Assembly: GCA_019413245.1 (NCBI GenBank)
Contig: DXNX01000098.1
Location: 1 to 8,895, forward strand
Origin: Oscillospiraceae bacterium
GTDB taxonomy: Bacteria; Bacillota; Clostridia; Oscillospirales; Ruminococcaceae
Length of the DNA: 8,895 nucleotides
Direction of reading: 5' to 3'
The notes under the pieces were generated by a model, which made no database searches, was not told the origin of the DNA, and saw nothing but the letters and a program-made list of their open reading frames with translations. The first letter of the stretch is position 1, and every line of letters starts with the position of its first letter. The position numbers and the translations under genes were made by a program. This document shows positions 5,169 through 8,895 of the stretch, one piece after another.

Positions 5169-6592
5169 CCAAGCTGTGCAAAGCCCTGGGCCTTGCCCTG
5201 GTGCCGGTACTGCTCTCCGCCTGCGGGCAGAAAACCACCGCTGCCACCCCGGAGACCGCCGCCACCGCCGAAACCGCCGTGACATGGACGGTGGGAAATC
5301 TGGAGCCCCTGCCCAAGGCCAACGACCGGGGGTACTATTGCCTTGACTACCGGACCTACGATCCGGACAAATACTGGCCTTACAGTGTGCTGTGTCGGGT
5401 GGACTTTGACAGCGGGGAGCTCGTCCCCGTCTGCAGTGTGCCGGGATGCAGCCATGACAGCGCCGACTGTCTTGCTTTCGTCAACACCAGGTCCGCGAAT
5501 GACACGATCATTCCCCTGGAGGACGGCTCGGTGCTGCTCTATCACCAGGCGGACAGTACCGAAATACGGCAGCAAGGACAGGAAGAATTCGGGTATTACC
5601 TGGAGTATGAAGAGTCGCGGGAACAGGAATACCCCGGTGAGGCCGGCAGAAAATATGTGGAGGCGGCGTATGAAACGGCACAACAGCCCAGCTATGTGGA
5701 CCGCATCAGTGCCGACGGCCTGACCCGGGAACGCCTGGCTGTCTTGCCGGATAATCTGAGCATCTATCTCAACTGCTGGGACGGGCAGGCTCTGTACGGC
5801 AGCCTTTTGTCGGGCAATCTGGACGTTATTGTGGAAAACCGCGGGGTGCGCATCGGACTGGACGGACAGGTGTCCTATTTTGATCTCCCGGACCCCTATT
5901 ATACGGAGGTACGTTCCGGCTGCGGTCCTTATCTGCTGCTGTCCCATTCCAGTTCCCCGGTGGACCTGCGCACCATGTACCTGTACGGTAACTATAACGC
6001 CTTCTATACCTTGGAAGAACAGGTGAACCGGGAATGCTGGCTGTACGACCCGGTGCAGGGAACCACGAAGAAACTGGACTTTCCCTATGGAAAGGTGGTC
6101 AACTTTGTGGGAATGGGGGACCGCATCGTGTACACCGTGGAGGAAGACGGCGAGCCGCGGATGTATCTCTATGATCTGGCTACCGGCGAAACCCAACTGA
6201 ATCTGTCCTGGAACGGCGGCGTATATGTCAAGCAGATTCCCTCCGTGGGAAAGCAGTCCCGGTATGTCTGGGGCTTTCCCTACGATCAGAATGCCCTGGT
6301 GGATCTGGATACCGGCGACTGGTGGACCACCAATGAACTGATGGAAATGGCGGAGCTGGATACCGGGCAGTACGCCCTGGGAAATACCCTGTGCGAGACA
6401 AGGGACGGCCGCCTGCTGCTGGAGGTGTACGACGTAAGTAACTATAATACCCCGGCTTTTTACACGATGATCCCCAGCCCTGCCCTGACCGAGGGCTTCA
6501 ACCATACCCAGCAGGCGCTGGAAGAGGAGACGCGCCTGTTGGAGGAATCCACCGCAGGGGCGGATGTCCCCCAGGAGATGGCAGAACCTTGA
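5165..6592 (+). CDS. Lipoprotein with C-x4-C-x-H-x4-C motif and propeller-like repeats
   Basis: A 475-aa surface lipoprotein. The signal peptide ends in the lipobox LLSAC with lipidated Cys20, followed by a low-complexity Ala/Thr/Glu linker (about 22-39). Residues 90-102 hold Cys90, Cys95, His97 and Cys102 in the order CSVPGCSHDSADC, a pattern found in uncharacterised clostridial lipoproteins that could bind a metal or form disulfides. The rest carries degenerate strand repeats of the type 'GDRIVYTVEEDG...YLYDLATGE' (about 311-342, weaker copies elsewhere), as in DUF5050/TolB-like beta-propellers; the fold is a judgement by eye. No catalytic motif is seen. The ATG at 5165 overlaps the previous stop (ATGA), with GGAGGTGA just upstream. 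It is the last gene of the two-component operon, so a sensory or ligand-binding role is plausible but unproven. Confidence 0.85.
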   Translation: MTKLCKALGLALVPVLLSACGQKTTAATPETAATAETAVTWTVGNLEPLPKANDRGYYCLDYRTYDPDKYWPYSVLCRVDFDSGELVPVCSVPGCSHDSADCLAFVNTRSANDTIIPLEDGSVLLYHQADSTEIRQQGQEEFGYYLEYEESREQEYPGEAGRKYVEAAYETAQQPSYVDRISADGLTRERLAVLPDNLSIYLNCWDGQALYGSLLSGNLDVIVENRGVRIGLDGQVSYFDLPDPYYTEVRSGCGPYLLLSHSSSPVDLRTMYLYGNYNAFYTLEEQVNRECWLYDPVQGTTKKLDFPYGKVVNFVGMGDRIVYTVEEDGEPRMYLYDLATGETQLNLSWNGGVYVKQIPSVGKQSRYVWGFPYDQNALVDLDTGDWWTTNELMEMAELDTGQYALGNTLCETRDGRLLLEVYDVSNYNTPAFYTMIPSPALTEGFNHTQQALEEETRLLEESTAGADVPQEMAEP

Positions 6593-6618
6593 CGGGTGTA
6601 CAGACCCGGTGCTATACT
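6589..6618 (+). promoter_or_regulatory. Promoter of the S66 peptidase gene
   Basis: TTGACG (6589-6594), an 18-nt spacer and TATACT (6613-6618) closely match sigma-A consensus. The -35 hexamer includes the TGA stop codon (6590-6592) of the upstream lipoprotein gene. Initiation would fall near 6625, giving a leader of about 60 nt before the start at 6684. Confidence 0.7.
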
Positions 6619-6630
6619 CAGCTCAATCAT

Positions 6631-6669
6631 TCCCGGCAGGTCCCGGCGCAAGCCGGGACCGCTGCTTTT
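6631..6669 (+). terminator. GNRA-loop hairpin in the peptidase leader, weak terminator or attenuator
   Basis: A perfect 9-bp stem, GGTCCCGGC (6639-6647) with GCCGGGACC (6652-6660), is closed by a GCAA tetraloop. Only four Ts (6666-6669) follow, after a 5-nt gap, so termination would be weak. A second copy of TCCCGGC at 6631-6637 could pair with the same right arm. It is downstream of the promoter at 6589-6618 and 10 nt before the Shine-Dalgarno AGGAGG (6671-6676). It may end the lipoprotein operon, stabilise the peptidase mRNA, or both. Confidence 0.5.
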
Positions 6670-6683
6670 CAGGAGGTATTGTC

Positions 6684-7685
6684 ATGAAAGCCGCTGCCCT
6701 TCGCCCCGGAGATTGTATCGGGGTGTTTTCGTCCTCGTCCCCGGTTTCGGCCACCGTGCCGGTGCGGTATGGCCGGGGAAAACACTACCTGCAGGACCAC
6801 GGTTTCCCGGTGGAAGACGGCATGCTGCGGGGAAAACAGGATTTTTACCGGTCTGGCTCCATCCGGGACCGGGCAGAAGAATTCAACCGCTTGCTCCGGG
6901 ATGACCGGGTCAAGGTCCTGATGGCGGCCATCGGCGGTAACAACACCAACTCCATTCTGCCTTACATCGACTATGACTATCTGAAACAGAACCCCAAAAT
7001 CCTCATTGGCTACTCCGATACCACCGCCCTGCTGCTGGCTGTCTATGCCAGAACCGGCCTTGTGACCTTTTACGGCCCGGCCCTGGCTTCCTCCTTCGGG
7101 GAACTGCCGCCCTATGTGGACGAAACATTTGCCCATTTTGTGCGGATGCTGTCGGCAGGTCTGCCCCTGCCCTATACCTTCCCCATGCCGGAACGCTGGA
7201 CGGATGAATACCTGAACTGGGCCACCCAGGACCGCCCCAAGACCCCGCAGCCGAACGAGTGGGTCTGTGTGCAGCCCGGCCATTGCCGGGGCAGGTTGAT
7301 CGGCGGAAACCTGAACACCATGGAGGGCTTCTTCGGCACCCCCTACATGCCGGAGATTCGCCCCGGCGATATTCTTCTGCTGGAAGACTCCCTCAAGGAT
7401 GCCTGTACCATTGAGCGGTCCTTTGCGCTGCTCAAGCTGGCGGGGGTGTTTGACCGGGTGGGCGGTATCGTGCTGGGCAAGCATGAAAAGTTCGATGACA
7501 ACGGCACCGGCCGCACCCCGTGGGAGATTTTGCAGGAGGTGCTGGGCCCGGACAGCCACCTGCCCATTCTGGCCCAGTTCGACTGCTGCCATACCCACCC
7601 CATGCTCACCCTGTCCCTGGGGTGTGAGATGGAGCTGGATGCCTCCGCCAGGACCTTGCGTCTGCTGGAATCGCCTGTCTGCTGA
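6684..7685 (+). CDS. S66-family serine carboxypeptidase (LD-carboxypeptidase / MccF-like)
   Basis: A complete 333-aa protein of peptidase family S66. Members are LdcA, which removes the terminal D-Ala from murein tetrapeptides in the cytoplasm, and MccF, which cleaves microcin C-type peptide-nucleotide antibiotics. The catalytic triad is visible: nucleophile Ser111 in LIGYSDTTALL, Glu234 in ILLLEDS, and His303 in DCCHTHPMLTLSLG. The N-terminus (LRPGDCIGVFSSSSP) and AAIGGNNTNSILPYIDYD near 87-104 are also typical. The length and the Trp-containing loop ERWTDEYLNWATQ before the RGRLIGGNLNT segment resemble the MccF-like branch rather than classic LdcA (about 300 aa), so the substrate is open. 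No signal peptide is seen, so it is cytosolic. The start is set by AGGAGG 7 nt upstream; the earlier in-frame start at 6564 lies inside the lipoprotein gene. It has its own promoter and terminator. Confidence 0.92.
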   Translation: MKAAALRPGDCIGVFSSSSPVSATVPVRYGRGKHYLQDHGFPVEDGMLRGKQDFYRSGSIRDRAEEFNRLLRDDRVKVLMAAIGGNNTNSILPYIDYDYLKQNPKILIGYSDTTALLLAVYARTGLVTFYGPALASSFGELPPYVDETFAHFVRMLSAGLPLPYTFPMPERWTDEYLNWATQDRPKTPQPNEWVCVQPGHCRGRLIGGNLNTMEGFFGTPYMPEIRPGDILLLEDSLKDACTIERSFALLKLAGVFDRVGGIVLGKHEKFDDNGTGRTPWEILQEVLGPDSHLPILAQFDCCHTHPMLTLSLGCEMELDASARTLRLLESPVC

Positions 7686-7701
7686 ATCCTGCCCCAAAAA
7701 T

Positions 7702-7733
7702 CCGCCGCCGAGGCTGCTGCCCCGGCGGTTTTT
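7702..7733 (+). terminator. Intrinsic terminator after the S66 peptidase gene
   Basis: CCGCCG (7702-7707 or 7705-7710, both fit) pairs with CGGCGG (7723-7728) and is followed at once by TTTTT (7729-7733). The inner part of the stem is imperfect. It lies 17 nt after the peptidase stop and before the ftsH promoter. Confidence 0.75.
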
Positions 7734-7770
7734 GCGTTTATTAAGGGAAAAATCACCAATGTTTTCCTTG

Positions 7771-7838
7771 TGTTCAAAATGACTTCACGGGCTGTTCATT
7801 TTTCGGGCGCATGCTATATTCATGGTCCAAAGGACCAT
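7771..7838 (+). promoter_or_regulatory. ftsH promoter region with palindrome and direct repeat
   Basis: An extended -10 element, TGCTATATT (7812-7820), lies 42 nt before the ftsH start, with no strong -35 (TGTTCA at 7793-7798, 16-nt spacer, is the best). TGTTCA also occurs at 7771-7776, 22 bp upstream, on the same helix face. Just after the -10 is a perfect palindrome, ATGGTCC-AAA-GGACCAT (7822-7838), covering the expected start of transcription. It could be an operator or a 5'-end RNA hairpin. It matches neither the CIRCE nor the CtsR consensus. Confidence 0.55.
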
Positions 7839-7862
7839 ACCTGAAAGAGAGGATTGTTTTGT

Positions 7863-8895
7863 ATGCAGGAGACCAAGAAACCCCGTGACCCCAAAAAGTC
7901 TTTGTGGGTCAGTTATCTGGTGATCTTTCTCGTTGTGATCCTGTTCAACACCCTGGTATTCCCCATGATGCTACGCGCCGGGGTGCAGCAGGTGGACTAT
8001 GGCACTTTTTTGCAGATGCTGGATGACGGCAAGCTGAACACCGTGCAGCTGGATGACGAAAAGATCTATTTCAGCGATAAAGAAAACAACAGTTACGAGA
8101 CCAACGCCATTGCCCAGGACCTGAAACTGGTGGACCGGCTGGAAGAAGCCGGCGTCAAGTTTGACAAGGTCATCAACGACCCGGGTCCCATCGATACCAT
8201 CCTGAACATTATCATTATGTTCCTGCCCATGATCTTGCTGGTCACCTGGATCAGCTTCATGATGCGCAAACGGATGAACAATATGGGCGGCCCCAACGCC
8301 ATGATGTTTGGCGGCGGCAAATCCGGCGCCAAGCAGTATGTGGTGGAGGAAGGCACCGCCATCAAGTTCGCCGATGTGGCCGGCGAAGACGAAGCCAAGG
8401 AAAGCCTGCAGGAGATCGTGGATTTCCTGCACAACCCCAAGAAATACGAAGCCATCGGCGCCAAGATGCCCAAGGGCGTGCTGCTTGTAGGCCCTCCGGG
8501 TACCGGCAAGACTCTGCTGGCCCGGGCTGTGGCCGGCGAGGCGGGCGTGCCTTTCTTCAGCATCGCGGGCAGTGAGTTCGTGGAGATGTTCGTGGGCATG
8601 GGCGCCTCCAAGGTGCGTGACCTGTTCAAGCAGGCCAACGAAAAAGCGCCCTGCATCGTATTTATTGATGAGATCGATACCATCGGCAAAAAGCGTGACG
8701 GTGCTTCCGGCATCGGCGGCAACGACGAGCGGGAGCAGACGCTGAACCAGCTGCTCACCGAGATGGACGGCTTCGACGCCACCAAGGGCGTCATCATCCT
8801 GGCCGCCACCAACCGCCCCGAATCCCTGGACCCCGCCCTGACCCGTCCCGGCCGTTTTGACCGCCGTGTGCCGGTGGAACTGCCCGACCTGAAGG
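7863..8895 (+). CDS. ftsH: ATP-dependent membrane zinc protease FtsH, N-terminal part
   Basis: The first 344 codons of FtsH, a hexameric AAA+ protease that extracts and degrades misfolded membrane proteins and some regulators; the gene runs off the window. Two membrane segments (about 14-35 and 112-134) enclose a short extracytoplasmic FtsH_ext domain. The AAA+ module follows, with FADVAGEDEAKE (about 174-185), Walker A GPPGTGKT (210-217), the pore loop in FVEMFVGMGASKVRD, Walker B IVFIDEID (265-272, Asp269/Glu270), and the second region of homology TNRPESLDPALTRPGRFDR with probable arginine fingers Arg328 and Arg331. The HExxH zinc protease domain is missing only because of the window edge (family about 600-700 aa). 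The ATG at 7863 has AGAGAGGA about 9 nt upstream. A gene symbol is justified by near-consensus motifs and domain order. Confidence 0.98.
   Translation, partial: MQETKKPRDPKKSLWVSYLVIFLVVILFNTLVFPMMLRAGVQQVDYGTFLQMLDDGKLNTVQLDDEKIYFSDKENNSYETNAIAQDLKLVDRLEEAGVKFDKVINDPGPIDTILNIIIMFLPMILLVTWISFMMRKRMNNMGGPNAMMFGGGKSGAKQYVVEEGTAIKFADVAGEDEAKESLQEIVDFLHNPKKYEAIGAKMPKGVLLVGPPGTGKTLLARAVAGEAGVPFFSIAGSEFVEMFVGMGASKVRDLFKQANEKAPCIVFIDEIDTIGKKRDGASGIGGNDEREQTLNQLLTEMDGFDATKGVIILAATNRPESLDPALTRPGRFDRRVPVELPDLK

Noticed and set aside
5162..6505. 447-codon minus-strand frame opposite the lipoprotein gene
   Set aside because: The plus strand has a lipobox, coupled start and ribosome binding site; the minus frame has none of these.
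7822..7838. CIRCE or CtsR heat-shock operator at ftsH
   Set aside because: The palindrome does not contain TTAGCACTC/GAGTGCTAA or GGTCAAA repeats, so neither HrcA nor CtsR can be assigned.
8093..8812. 239-codon minus-strand frame opposite ftsH
   Set aside because: Ser/Pro/Arg-rich antisense shadow of a near-consensus AAA+ domain.

Overview
The window looks like chromosomal DNA from a GC-rich, Gram-positive gut anaerobe of the Oscillospirales (Faecalibacterium / Gemmiger / Subdoligranulum type). The grounds are GC-rich third codon positions, strong AGGAGG-like ribosome binding sites, sigma-A-like promoters, a clostridial-style lipoprotein, and family-level protein resemblance. The genus is an inference. 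There are no tRNA or rRNA genes, CRISPR arrays, transposases or phage genes.

Layout. (1) Bases 1-297, minus strand: the N-terminal third of an NAD(P)H-hydrate dehydratase (nnrD), cut by the window edge. (2) 372-1109, plus: a sirtuin, divergent from nnrD across 74 bp, so an NAD(P)HX-repair gene and an NAD-consuming deacylase share one control region. (3) 1285-2127, plus: a HAD-superfamily hydrolase with its own promoter, ended by a very good intrinsic terminator at 2140-2177. (4) 2243-6592, plus: a four-gene operon. It encodes an OmpR-type response regulator, a membrane sensor kinase, a membrane-anchored extracytoplasmic protein of no recognised family, and a lipoprotein with a cysteine/histidine motif and propeller-like repeats. 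The last three genes are joined by two ATGA stop/start overlaps. (5) 6684-7685, plus: an S66 (MccF/LdcA-like) serine carboxypeptidase with its own promoter, whose -35 box contains the stop codon of the upstream lipoprotein gene, and a hairpin leader. (6) 7863 to the end, plus: ftsH, truncated just after the second region of homology of its ATPase domain.

How the genes fit together. The four-gene operon reads as a signalling cassette in which two surface proteins are made together with the kinase and could feed it information. Upstream of it is a tandem TACAAT-N5-TACAAT element in the format bound by OmpR/PhoP/WalR-type regulators, so autoregulation is likely. The S66 peptidase (peptidoglycan recycling or peptide-antibiotic resistance) and FtsH (membrane quality control) next door make an envelope theme plausible but do not prove it.

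The first 76 bases form a perfect 26-bp inverted repeat that ends exactly at base 1. This is either a fold-back assembly artefact at a contig end or a striking hairpin inside nnrD, so the last few codons of that partial gene should be treated with caution. The best candidate for something not yet described is the operon at 2243-6592, in particular its two surface proteins.
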